From positions 54,272,986-54,336,985 of the forward strand of contig NC_089781.1 of the NCBI RefSeq assembly GCF_040412425.1: a stretch of 64,000 nucleotides of DNA, in the 5' to 3' direction. Position 1 is the stretch's first letter; each line of letters opens with the position of its first letter. Below are positions 25,500-36,640 of this stretch, piece after piece. The notes beneath the pieces are model-generated. The model was not told where the DNA came from and did no database searches. It saw nothing but the letters and a program-made list of their open reading frames with translations. The position numbers were made by a program, and so were the translations under genes. The DNA is from Macrobrachium rosenbergii (taxonomy: Eukaryota; Arthropoda; Malacostraca; Decapoda; Palaemonidae).

Positions 25500-27479
25500 C
25501 TTTATAATGGGCCCATATGGCATCGGTGCTCCCCTTAAAGTGTATTGGTTGTTGTTTATTAGCATACTGAGTTTTTACATTTATGAGGTAGTGACAAAGT
25601 TAGGTGAGGAAGGGTACAGTGTTACCCTTGAACACCCCGAGATTTTTTTACTCTCCATTATTCGGATTTCACCATTATCTGACGGACCCTTGGCTATATT
25701 AATTCAGATAATTGAAGGATTACTTTTATCTTTAGCAGTAGGTATGTTTCCAAATAATAAATCTCCTGAAAATTTGCATTTTTTGTTCAGTTTGGTAATG
25801 GAATAGTGTTTATTTACTGGTAACCAAGCAGTCTCTTTCCTTTCTACCCAGGCTATAGCTACTTTTTTTTTTTTACTGCCCTGTCAATTACTGCTTCACA
25901 AGCCAATTGTTTCTTATGCTCCATGTATATTTTACAGCTCTTGGTATATTTTGAAGGACCATCTGTAACATTGAATATGTAGGATTAATATCAAAATCAC
26001 TTCCCTTTTACAGTGTTTCAACTAGCATATTATAGATGGTATAAAAAGTTCATTAGAGTTACCCTTCAATCCATAACTACATTGTTTTCTGGCATTTACT
26101 CATGTTATCACTGGTCTTTTCTCTCCTAACTGTTCAGCTTTTTTTTTAACTTTACCTTGTCTCAGTTTTCATCTCTCATTTATGAATATTCATATGAGAG
26201 TATAAAGAACTCTCTGATCATATTAGGTATTGATGCCAACAGACTGCCTTTAATGACCATACTTTATCTGTGCTTTGTTATTAGCCACCATAAGCTTTGT
26301 TTTTGGTACATTAATTTTTATTCCTCCTCTCCATTCCACTCTTCCTCAAGGTTTGCTCGTAGCATTTAGTTATCTCCATACAGCAGCTCCTAGGGGCTCT
26401 CTTTCGGCACTCTTTTGTAACTTCCTCCTTTGCTGTGACAAACACTAGAGAACTCAGTGCCAGTTTTTGATGAACACCACACTTTTTCTCTGAATATTTT
26501 GATACATATACCTGCCACAGCTTGCTCTCTACACCCTATGTTATAGTGCAGTAACCTCAGTGACTTAAGCACTTTCTGCTACCCTCTGCGTCTGTAGTGC
26601 CCATTGAAGTGCTTGTCTTGCTATTTTGTCAAGTGCCTTTTCTTGATCTATAATAATCCTAAATAATGGCATCTTTGTTATTGGGTGATTACTTAGGGGT
26701 CAATACTGGATGTATGATATCTGATGGCTTACTCTTCACAAGTCAGTTCCATCTGGCCTTTAGTTGTTGCCTTTGGCTCATTTAAGAACCGGAACTATTT
26801 CCCTCATTATTATTTCCTATCATTCATATTTGTCAGTGTCTGCTACCTTGCTGGCCAACTTGTATAACTGCTACTTTTGACTGTAAATATAGGATTTCTT
26901 TCATTTGCATTTGTAAATTCTTTGGCTGTACATCACTTGACTCACTTGCTCTGTCTTTATTTTGCTGCCGGACCTCTCTGACTTCCCTGTACTGTATGTA
27001 ATATTTTTTATTATTGTTGTTATTTTTACTGAAAAGGAGATATTTGATATTTTCTGAGATCTGATGTGTATGGTGGTGAATACAGATGTTGACTGATCTC
27101 ACTCACCATGTAGAAATCAAAGGGACTGTGTGCCCCATGATACTATACGCTGTTATAATGCGTGATGAAATGGTATTCAACAAGTGACTAAACTATTCTT
27201 TTCTTCCTTCCTTATGTTCTTGACCAACTATCCATTTCAAATTACAGATTGCCAGAAATACAGAACTGACATTTTTGTGTGTTATGTTTACTTAAACGTT
27301 AACTTATATGCTTTCTTGTTTTGCATAATCAATATTGTGTTTGTTTCCACCTCAAAGGCAGACTGACTAAGTATAAAAAGACTGATTTGTAAAACTGGAC
27401 TTTTTCAAGTGTTAGACTCTGTGAGAACTTTTGTCTATACCACAGTGAAATATTGCCATTCTTGATAGTGTAGGATAGT
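25500..27479. other. No recognisable gene
   Basis: Several short frames (up to 99 codons at 25507-25806) have hydrophobic, A/T-biased composition and no recognised domain. At about 25660-25690 the phrase ATTCGGATTTCACCATTATC-TGACGGACCC resembles 2160-2210 and looks like a scrap of a pogo-like repeat. Confidence 0.4.
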
Positions 27480-27800
27480 CGCTTGTTTCATCCCCAAGGA
27501 GTTACCTTCCATGGGTCTGTCAGAGCTTCATGGTGACCACACTAATATCAAAGAATTCTCTTTTAGTTGGTCTTTTGGCCAGGTAATGGTCAACATTGGA
27601 ACATGTGATGGAGTATATAATGGACTCAAAGATACAGTAAGAGGACACTTTCCCTTATCTTCAGCAAAGCTGTACTCAGTTTTCCATCAAAACCTGCTAG
27701 AAGTAATTAATATGCATGCACAATCCTCCATATTGTTGACAAACAGACCGGCAAAAAGTACCAAGAAGCCATTACTTTCTGTGGTCGCTTCAGATCAGCT
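27480..27800 (+). repeat. DIRS-2 left inverted terminal repeat (eroded)
   Basis: Aligns with the reverse complement of about 42220-42480. Shared phrases include AAAGAATTCTCTTTTAG/AAAGAATTCTCTTACAG, TGATGGAGTATATAATGGAC/TGATGGAGTATGTAATGGAC, GGACTCAAAG and GGCACTTTCCC-like text, in the same order. The outer terminus is not recognisable. Confidence 0.7.
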
Positions 27801-28079
27801 TCATTTTTCAGTGCTTCATATTTCACAATAGGAACCACCTACAGGAGCAAGTTGAGAGTCTAGTTTTAAGTTCCGTTAATGTTGTAGTTTTAAACTTTTG
27901 GAACTGTTAGTTGAATTGTATGTGAAAGCTGAAAACCCAGTTTTTCTTGTCAACACATGGACAGCATTTTAGTCATAATTGCTTATGTTTAATTGTGAAA
28001 AGTGCGAATTATTTTTAAAATTTGTCATTTCATTTAGATGTTTTAACTAAAAGAAATGTTCCATAATTTATCATTAATA

Positions 28080-29360
28080 TAGAAAATCTTTTGAGATTAC
28101 AGTATATGATGTCTACAATAATCTAGGCAGTACCCTATCTCAGATTGAGAATAATTTAGACTGGATAAATAGGAGATGTTGTCTGTAGCCTACAACCTAG
28201 GATCACAGATCCTTAAATGTGAACTAAATAACCTAGATTAGGTAGTAACCTAAATTAGGGTAACTTTTAAGAAATACCTATTATGGGCCTAAAATAATAG
28301 CCTAACTTCGCCAAGGACCCTAGGATTAGATAATAATCTGGAAAAAATAAAACTGTAGCCTAGCTATAAGGCTACATATTAGTAAAATTGTTCTTTTTTA
28401 TATAGCCTATATATTTAAGCGTGATCTAAGTAATGCCTATCTAATCTGGATTAGGCAGTAGACCAGGTAGCTTAGGACTAGATGAAACATTAGGGCTACA
28501 TACTAAAGTAAATTTGTTTTTGCAACCCATACCTTAAAGGGTGAATGAAATAACTTGGATTACGAAATGGCAGCTTAGCTATAAGGTTACATACACTAGG
28601 TTAAGTGAGAACATTTTTAAGAAATATCTTATTATTAGCCTAAGTAGTATCTTAGACAAGGAAGCCTGGGATTAGTTAAAACAATGTCTTGGGCTAGACA
28701 AAATGGTAGCCTAGCTATAATGCTAGTTATTAGTGAGTTTCTGTTTTATATAGCCTTTATATTTAAGGGTGATCTAAATAATCTGGATTAGGCAATACCC
28801 TATTCTAGGTTAAGTGAGAACATTTTAAGAAATGTCCTATTATTGGCGTAACCAGTAGTTTAGACCAAATAGCCTAGTATTAGATATGAACAGTAACCTA
28901 GGCTAAATGAAATGTAACCTAGTTTTTTATGGCTCAGTAGACTTTTTGTAAGGCTACATATTACTGGAGTCTTATGTAGCCTGTATCCTTAAAGGTGGTA
29001 TATACATACATAGACCAGTCACTGGCCTAACTAGATTAAATAGGAATCCCTTTAGGGAATATCCTGTTATTAGCCTAAACAGTAGTTTAGATTAAATAAA
29101 GCAGTGATTGAATATCAGATAAAAGTGTAATCTCGGCCAGATAAAACAGTAAACTGGATTATGGGTTTTTTTCCTGTGTAGTTTATATCCTTAAGTATGA
29201 TTTAAATAAGCCTAAACTACTCAGTGGCCAAGAGTAGATTAAGTGAGAACCCTTTAAGAAATCCTCTATTCTTAGCCTAATGTAGTTTATGCTAGAAACA
29301 TTAACCTAGGCCATATAAAACAGTAGCCTGGGTTAGAAAAACAAATTACTGAAGTTTATA
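28080..29360 (+). repeat. Degenerate ~205-225 bp satellite rich in CCTAG/TAGCCTA
   Basis: Diverged units each contain GTGAGAACATTTTAAGAAAT, CCTATTATTAGCCTAA, CAGTAGTTTAGAC, GTAGCCTAGCTATAAGGCTA and TATAGCCTATATATTTAAGG. Starts recur at about 28261, 28610, 28816, 29041 and 29247. It lies between the DIRS-2 left repeat and its ORF1, so it is either an expanded part of the DIRS-2 leader or an unrelated array. Confidence 0.7.
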
Positions 29361-29666
29361 GCAGTTAGCATGCATAGTATGACATTCAAAAAACTAAATT
29401 TCACGTAGCCCTTGCAAAAGGCCTAACAGTCTATGGTAATACAGCTATACAATGGTGTCAAAATTAACCTAAATCTTAGAGTGTTTAATCTAATATTGAT
29501 ATTAAACACATATAACAAATTGGTAAATAAAATATTACAGCTACACACACTTGTAATGAAGTTAGCCAGTAATATTGAATATACTATCTATGTGAGGATT
29601 ACAGACAATTAACACTAAGTAGTTTCTAATAAAAACTTGTTTTATATCACTACAGGGCCGCCATTA

Positions 29667-31640
29667 TGCAGGACCCTCAGCTCAAGTATTCTGCAGCAAA
29701 TTGCTCGGTTTGTTTTTTGCTAGTGGTTATGGTCCATACCACCTGAGCATAGTCCTTGTAAAAAACAAGAATAATTTGGTTGGACACCAGATATGTGCAA
29801 AATTTGTGGTATGCTCCTGGAAGCAAATTCATAGGACGAAACAGTTTGTTTTAAGGTCTCGATGGGTCCTAGGGTTCAGTAGGGGTGAGGAAGGGGGTAA
29901 TTATATCTTCCCAGCAGAACCTAGCAGCAGATATTTAACCATTTTTCAAAACAAGAGTTATGTTTGGGCCAAAACCAAGTAACATCAGTCCCCAGTACCT
30001 CCCAGGTTACCCTGTGGGTGGAGTAGAGAATCTTTACATGGGGGTGACATTCTTATGAAGGAATATGAAGTGGACATTGCCACTGAAATGGCCCTGCTGA
30101 ACCCAGAAGGATCAAGGACAAATTTCAGCTAACCATGGGAGAACCTTCCAGAAGGAATTCTATCCCCCATGCAGCTATCAGATGCTGAAGAGGATCTTTC
30201 CCCTGAAAAGAGGTACTAGGATCGATTTAACTCAGGCTGAAATGATTACATTTTCGGAGGGGTATAGTAACTCACCCAGGACTTCTGCCCCTTGGTTAAC
30301 AGGCAATTATAGTTCAGTGGTTGAAGCTCAGTCAGATTGTGCAAGCTCCCCCAAAAGGGATACACAGTTTACAATATTTGATCAGTTCGGTGAAGAAGTT
30401 ATGATGTCCTTTCCACAGAACGGCAATGTATAAGGGACATGATACATGATTCCGAAAAGGAAATTAGGTCAGTCCTGTACACCCAAAAGTGTAAAAATAT
30501 TGCATTCTTTAACCAGAAAGTGAGAGTGGATACAAATTCTGCCCAAACAAGGTCTAATGTTAGAATTCCAACTAGAAACAACAAATTGGCCATTTCGGAC
30601 CAGAAAACTTCAAATCAAAATGTAATAGGGGCTCCAATACTCACCCCTGATGATACCGGTAATCCTTGGGGAGATGCCTCAATGTGCATTTTCTCTCCCG
30701 ATAGTATCTAATTAATGAGCGAAAAACCATGATCAAAATTATACATGTAAAATTTAGAGACAGGGCAGCATTCCCTAATACAAAATGGCACCTGGTACCA
30801 CCTTCACCAGACATGGAGAAACCGCTAAAAGAAACGGTTCTCTCATCTGTGCCTATAGCATTAAAAGCTATAGAAGACACCCTTTACCAGGTCAACGGAA
30901 AATGGATCTCTGCTTCCATTTTGAATAAGACCCAGGTTGCTCACCAAGTAGCCCCAGCCTTCTGTCCCTTCACTTTTAAAATAATTAATCATGTGAAGGC
31001 AGATTTTCAGAATTTGGTAGTGACTCGAAAACGTGAGACAATTGCAGAATTAAAGCCATTTGCTACGGTCACCCCAGTTTAGAAAAATTCTTGCAAGGAA
31101 TGGGCAGCACTTCAACTCCCTTTTGAAAGGAAAAGGCTCCCTTTAGATATAGCTACTCAGCAATTTGGGACCCCTATGAGAAGAATCTCGGGCGACAGCC
31201 TTGGCAGAATTTTAAGCTAGGATCTACCTCCTTAGGGTTATAACCTCTAGCACCTTGCTGGAAGTTGCCACTAAAAGGCTTCCAGAAGATTCCAGAACAA
31301 TTTTTGCTGTTGTGGGTAAGTCTGGAAACACACTATGGCTTTCTAGAGTGGCGCATAAAAGCATGAATGGAAACATTGGAGGGCTCCAACAAGTCACTTC
31401 CCAATGTGACTTCATTATTACATTCTAACCCCTTCTTTAAGGACCTGTTTGAGGAGTCTGTTGTTGCTAAACTTAGCAAGCAAGCCCGCTAACAGAATTG
31501 TACAGTGCACACACTTTTGGGAAAAGGGGAATTCAGGAAACAAAACACCCAAAACTTCCCTTTACCTAACCCAAAAAAGGCCCGCTATGATCTAAAATCA
31601 TAAAAGCCTTCAGTCACCTCCAAAAGTTTTCCTCAAAAAC
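29667..31640 (+). pseudogene. DIRS-2 ORF1 (gag-like), fragmented
   Basis: A chain of short frames between the satellite and the RT domain. An ATG at about 29667 (MQDPQLKYSAANC) follows a CACTACAG that looks like a splice acceptor, as at ORF1 exons in the DIRS-3 family. The middle section contains DDTGNPWGDA (about 30650). A GNPW motif also occurs in the DIRS-3 and DIRS-4 gag-like proteins, which supports the assignment. The end, near 31580-31740, is Lys/Gln/His-rich. Frameshifts and stops throughout. Confidence 0.6.
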
Positions 31641-33625
31641 AGGTAGGTGGTCAGAAGGGACAACTCCCTACAAAGGGACAACAACACCAACAGCAAGGAC
31701 ATCCTTTTCACAAGGTCCAAAAACCCTCTCATAGGGGAAAAGGAAAAGCAACAACTGGAATGCCTATCAGGTGCAAAGGCAGAGGAAGAGGTGGATACCA
31801 ATAGGAATTGTGTGGTTAGGGGTTGTTTTCGACGACACCACATGCAATGGAAGTTTTCCACTTGGGGACACAGCATTATTTTCAACAGGTTGGGGTGGAA
31901 ACAGTCTCATCCCCCCCTCCTTTAAAGGGGTTCCTCCAAAAACCAGACCCCTCTCTGGAAGATTACGTGCAGAAGGCCCTGTGAAAGGGAGTCATAAAAA
32001 ACTTGAGTATATTTGCCACCAAGCCTATCTCCGCAGTGTCCCCAAAAAGTATTCTTCCAAAATAAGATTGATCCTCGACTTACCAACATTGAATAAGCAC
32101 ATTGTTTGCCAAAAGTTTTGGATGACTACTGATGCCCAAGTACATTCAGTCATTCCAAAGGGGCCTGGTCAGCTTCTATAGATCTGAAAGGTGCATACTG
32201 GCACGTCCCTGTCACCATTCCCTTCTGCCCCTTCCTAGGGTTCCAGATAGGTAAAGATATGCACAGGTTCAAAGCCATGCCCTTTGGGCCAGACATTTCT
32301 CCAAGAATTTTTACAAAAGTAGCAACAGTAGTTGTTTGAGGACTCAGACAAGAAAGAATATAACTAATAGCCTACCTAGATGTTGGTTAATCTGGGGGCC
32401 CACAAGAAAAGAGTGCTTAAAAACCTAAGAGCAGTGATCAACAGACTGTCAAAAAGTTTTATAATAAATTGGAAAAAATCCTGTCTCATGCCAGCAGATG
32501 CTTTCAGTGGCTGGGACTATGTTTGGATACTCTTCATGGCCAGTTGTCTCTCCCCATCAGTACTCAAAACGTTCTTTGCACAGCCCAGAGTTTCCAGATG
32601 GCAATTAGAACGTATGATGGCCCTGCTGCAGTTCACATCAGTAATAGATCCGATACTCAGATTGCAACTAAAGATTATGAAAAAATTCTGGCTATTGCAT
32701 GCCAGAAAAAACATGTGAGATCTACCTCATCAAAAGGATTAAAAAAGTTTGAGAAATTCTTCAGCCTTGGACCCGTAAGGAATCTTTGGCAAAACAGGTC
32801 ACCCTGGTTCCTCCACCTGTATGAGTGACGGTACACACAGATGCCTCATTGACAGGTTGGGGAGGACATTGGGAGGATCGTCAGGTAGCAGGGCGGTGGT
32901 CAGCTACTCTGAGGAATTATCATATCAGTTTCCTAGAGCTGATGGCTGTCTTTTTGTTTCTCAAAAAACTCAAACCTCCAAAAGAGACACTTTTTGTTGG
33001 TTATAGACAACATGACTGCAATGTCCTACATCAGGAGGTCGGGTTCACGTTCACCTTCTGTCAATATAATAATGCTAGCCATCTTTTGGATGACGCAAGC
33101 AAGGAAGTGGCACTTGTCTGCAATTCACCTCACAGTTTCGCTCAACGTAATAGCAGACACTTTATCAAGGAAGACGACAGCTTCAACATTGTGGATGTTG
33201 GACAACCACCCTTTTCAAACAATAGCTAACATGCTTTCACAACCGCAAGTGGACCTGTCCACCACATACAAGAATCACACACTCCCAGTGTATGTGTCTC
33301 CGAACTTGGACAGCCAAACAACAGCAAGAGATGCCTTCCTACAATACTGAAACAAATGGAGGACGATATACCATTTTCCTCCATTGTCCCAGATTTCTAA
33401 GGTTTTGAGCAAGCTTCTAACTTTCAAAGGAACAGCTTACTTAATAGCCCCAAATTGGCCAAACAGGCACTGGTTCGCATTACTCCAACAATGGGCGAAG
33501 AGATCAATTCCACTACCATCCGCTGTTCTATCCCAGACAATAGAAGGGAAAGTCATCTGCGCATCTTCCTTTCTGAGCCAAGGCCTTCATGTGTGGAATT
33601 TTTTTAAATGTTGTCAACCATGAAA
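31641..33625 (+). pseudogene. DIRS-2 RT, RNase H and DAM-like domain (broken)
   Basis: Recognisable blocks in order: KKYSSKIRLILDLPTLNKHI (about 32045), SIDLKGAYWHVPV (about 32175), and FRLAMPFG-type text RFKAMPFG (about 32268). The catalytic box is ruined: YLD is followed by a one-base loss, giving YLDVG and a stop at 32373-32390. RNase H is well kept: VHTDASLTGWGGHW (about 32828), FLELMAVFLFLKKL, and IDNMTAMSYI. It is followed by IADTLSRK (about 33150), VSPNLDSQTTARDA and LIAPNWPNRHW of the DAM-like region (33440-33470). At least six frame breaks. Confidence 0.8.
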
Positions 33626-34014
33626 ATAACTCGCCCTAGTGCAAAAACTATGGACATCATCTGTCCGACAATACCAGTCCAGATGGAAGATGTGGTTAGA
33701 TTATATCCATACTGAGAGCCCAGTTGAGATTTCTATGGAAACACTTAAATTTTCTTATATACCTTTTTGAAGACAAATGCTTTGCTGTTAGAACAATCAT
33801 GGCATACAAGGCAGCATTAACAGAACCCTTGCTTCATGGATTCGGGATTGACTCTAATATAGAAATTGTCGCTTCCCTTCTCTGGTCTTTTGCACTACAA
33901 AGACCCGTTCCTGAAAGGCTTCCAGTTACCTGGTTCTTGAACAAGGCGCTTAGACTTATATCAGCCTCTCAGTTCAGCTGACCAAATACAGCCAACACTC
34001 ACATGCTGCAAAAA
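33626..34014 (+). pseudogene. DIRS-2 tyrosine recombinase, 5' part before the DIRS-3 insertion
   Basis: Core-binding half of a recombinase: CFAVRTIMAYKAALTEPLLH (about 33780) and VASLLWSFALQRPVPERLP, then LNKALRLISASQ (about 33940). Coding similarity stops at ATGCTGCAAAAAG (34003-34015), where the terminal repeat of DIRS-3 starts, and resumes at 41253 with GCAATCTTCTTGATTGTG in a compatible frame. Confidence 0.75.
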
Positions 34015-34350
34015 GGGATTTTGACAAAGGAAAAATCTATTTCTGAGGGAGGCCCTGTGTCACCCGGTGAAATATCCATCCAGCACATATTTCTAGGTAA
34101 ATTCTTTGCTAAATATACCAGAGAAAAAAGCTATCAGGAATGCTGGGGTTACTACCCCCAGATCGAACATCTATAATGAAATAGACGTCGGTATAGGTAA
34201 GGGTGAGTGATTGTTGTCACTGCCACAGGACCGCACTCTGAAGATATCCCAATGACAAAACCCCGGAATGTGGGGAGCTGATCCAGCGCCTGTACTCACC
34301 CGCCTGCCAACTGACGACCCCAGCGCCATCTGAACTCATTCCAGGCTAGC
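34015..34350 (-). repeat. DIRS-3 terminal repeat (3' end of element)
   Basis: Inverted match to 40935-41252, including GGTGAAATATCCATCCAGCA, ATAGACGTCGGTATAGGTAA, CAAAACCCCGGAATGTGGGG and CGACCCCAGCGCCATCTGAA. The extreme ends differ: this one begins GGATTTTGACAAAGGAAAAA, the other ends GACGAGCTCAGAAAG. Confidence 0.93.
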
Positions 34351-34404
34351 ACCCCCCTACAAGCTTGGTATGCCTACTCGGGAGGGGAGACCTAGATCCT
34401 GGGG

Positions 34405-34500
34405 GTCACCAGATGACACAGGGCCTCCCTCAGAAATAGATTTTCCTTTGTCAAAATCCCTTTTCTGAGCTCGTCCCTGTGTCAGCCGGTGAAATCATAA
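34405..34500. repeat. DIRS-3 internal complementary region
   Basis: Contains the complement of the left terminus (CTATTTCTGAGGGAGGCCCT inverted, down to GGGATTTTGACAAAGG) joined directly to the complement of the right terminus (TTTCTGAGCTCGTCCCTGTG). This abutment of the two different ends marks an ICR and explains how the unlike ends can be rebuilt from a circle. Confidence 0.92.
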
Positions 34501-34943
34501 CAGAGAATCATATCAAGTCTTGGTGAAAGTCTGAAAGTGACAAACATTTAGGTGATCATGTATAAAAACACCATTATTAAAAATAGTTTTAATTATCCCC
34601 AAAATATAATTAAATACTATAGATATAGCAGAACAACTGAATTATGACTAGGGATATAATTTATACTATAGTAAAGGACATGAGAAACAACTATGTACAT
34701 CATTAATACTATAGTGGAGAGGTACTGACACTAAATAAATGACAAAATTTATAAAGGTACCTCCGGCCTTAAAACTAAATCACAGTGAGTATAACATATC
34801 ACACACTTAAAAACTAACACCGCAAGATTGTACATCATAATATTAGGAGCCAGGCTGTGAGGCATGTCTGGTCCAGGAGAAAATGGCAGGGCAAATAAAT
34901 GAGGCAGGCGGGCGGGGGAAAGGATTAGGGATTAAAGGTTAAT

Positions 34944-35879
34944 TTAAGGTGGAGGGATAATGCTCCCTACAGCCACCGCAGGGAATTTCAGAGCTTCCAG
35001 TGATTTCAGATAGTGGCGTTTAAACACTGATGGAGATTTCCAGCCCGTGTACTTCTTCAGCTCAGCGAAATTCATATTATGAAAATAATTAGTAGAGGTA
35101 GCCACCGCTCGGATATCATGAACCTTAGGGACTGAATCCGGGTTAGCTTGCTTAATGAAGTACAGGATTTGTTGTCTTATAGCCTTTAAAGAAAGTGTTC
35201 CACCTTTTTCCCTGATAAAAAGAGGACCAGACAAACACTGAGAAGTTCTTTGTAAGTAGGCCCTCAAGGTAGCGACTGGGCACAAGGACAGGTCTTGTGG
35301 AAGAGGGACAACCTTCCAGGGGGACCACCTATCCTGAGGGTCTTCGTTTTTTGCTAAGAATCTTTGATCTGGGGAAAGCAGAACTTCTTTTGGTGAGTAT
35401 CCTCCCCAGCTGCTTAACGAAGCGTCTGTGTGGATTATTAGAGCTGGAGGAGGGAATTGAAGGGGAACTGACTTCGAGAGACCCTTGACTGTGGACCACG
35501 GCCGGAGTCTTTTCCTTAGCACTTGAGGAACTAATGACACCTTGTCCCTGAGTTTGATATTGGCTCGTCTTCGCCACACTCTGTTTATGTCTTTCAGCTT
35601 TGCTTTTAGGAGCAGGTCTGTTACAGATGCGAACTGAAGAGAACCCAAGATTCTTTCTTGCGTTCTGCGAGAGGCTTTCCTGTGTTTGAGGAATTGCCTG
35701 GTGGCTTTGGCTATCTCCCTTCGTTTGGCTGGTGGAATAGACAGTTTGTGCGAGACCAGGTCCCACTGGATACCTAGCCACTGAAATTGAGCCTCCGGAG
35801 TTAGGCGGGACTTCACCCTGTTTATCTGAAAGCCTAAGGATTCCAGAAACTCGATCACTGTGGCCGTAGCTCTCGGCAC
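34944..35879 (-). pseudogene. DIRS-3: RT thumb/RNase H start fused in frame to tyrosine recombinase C-terminus
   Basis: An open frame of 311 codons. Residues 1-145 are RT thumb/connection (QFQWLGIQWDLVSHKLSIPP, LGSLQFASVTDLLLKAKLKD). Residues 149-164 are the start of RNase H (IHTDASLSSWGGYSPK). At about residue 165 the text switches directly to recombinase: LSPDQRFLAKNEDP, LSLCPVATLRAYLQRT, the H-x-x-R box VHDIRAVAT (His254, Arg257) and KRHYLKS with candidate nucleophile Tyr290. In DIRS-4 the same RNase H start continues normally, so here an internal deletion removed the rest of RNase H, the DAM-like domain and the recombinase N-terminal half with its first catalytic Arg. The product would lack activity as a recombinase. 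Confidence 0.85.
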
Positions 35880-36640
35880 TCCTCAACGTTGGATGCCCAA
35901 ATTATCCAATCGTCCAGGTATGCGGCTAGCGATATCCCCGGGACCGTAACTGTTGTACTACCGTTTCCGCCAGCCAGAAAGATTCTGGGTGCTATGTTGA
36001 GCCTGAATGGCATGACCCTGAACGAGTAGGCCTGTTTCCCCAGTCTGAAACCTAGGAAGGAGAGAGAAGTTCCGCGCAATCGGGACGTGATAATATGCGT
36101 CTGAAAGATCTATAGAGGTGGTGACGGCTCCACGAGGAAGTAGAGTCCGCACCTGCGCTGATTGTAAGCATGAAAATTTGTCGCATTGTATATAAAAGAT
36201 TGAGACGTGACAGATCCAGGATTACTCTTTGTTGACTGGAATCTTTCTTGGGAACACTGAACAGCCTGCCTTGAAATTTCAGGTGTCTCACTTTCTTTAT
36301 GGCCCTCTTTAGGAGTAATTCCGTCATGAAAGTCCCGCAGAGCTTTGGAGGACGGTTGATGAAATCTGATCAAAGGAGGAGGGCCCTTGATCCAGCTCCA
36401 GCCCAAACCTTTGGAGACTATACTGTGGGCCCATGGACTGAAGGTCCACCGGTCCCTGAACAGATAAAGTCTGCCGCCCACCTGATCATTCTCACTGGGA
36501 GGGTGCAGGCTTGCCTCCTCTACCGCGACCTCCTCTTCCCCGGGAGAGGGATCGCAAGGCAGCCTTGCCTCTGAAGGAGGCTCTCGCTCTAGTCCCCCTT
36601 GCGCTCCTGTTAAGACCCCGAAACGACCCCTGGCCCTCAT
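35855..36640 (-). pseudogene. DIRS-3 reverse transcriptase, N-terminal part (frameshifted)
   Basis: RT fingers and palm in three frames: VGGRLYLFRDRWTFSPWAH (about 36475), VPKKDSSQQRVILDLSRLN (about 36250), SIDLSDAYYHVPIA (about 36110), RLGKQAYSFRVMPFRLNIAP (about 36040) and the catalytic box YLDDWIIW (about 35920). The next frame begins at 35879. Frameshifts near 36320, 36150, 36060 and 35880 separate the blocks. YLDD is intact. Confidence 0.85.

Noticed and set aside
25507..25806. 99-codon hydrophobic + strand frame
   Set aside because: It resembles a membrane segment only by composition; no family match, and it overlaps pogo-like repeat scraps.
28080..29360. Possible interstitial telomere because of frequent TTAGG/CCTAA
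   Set aside because: The pentamers are scattered in a ~210 bp unit and never form a contiguous (TTAGG)n run.
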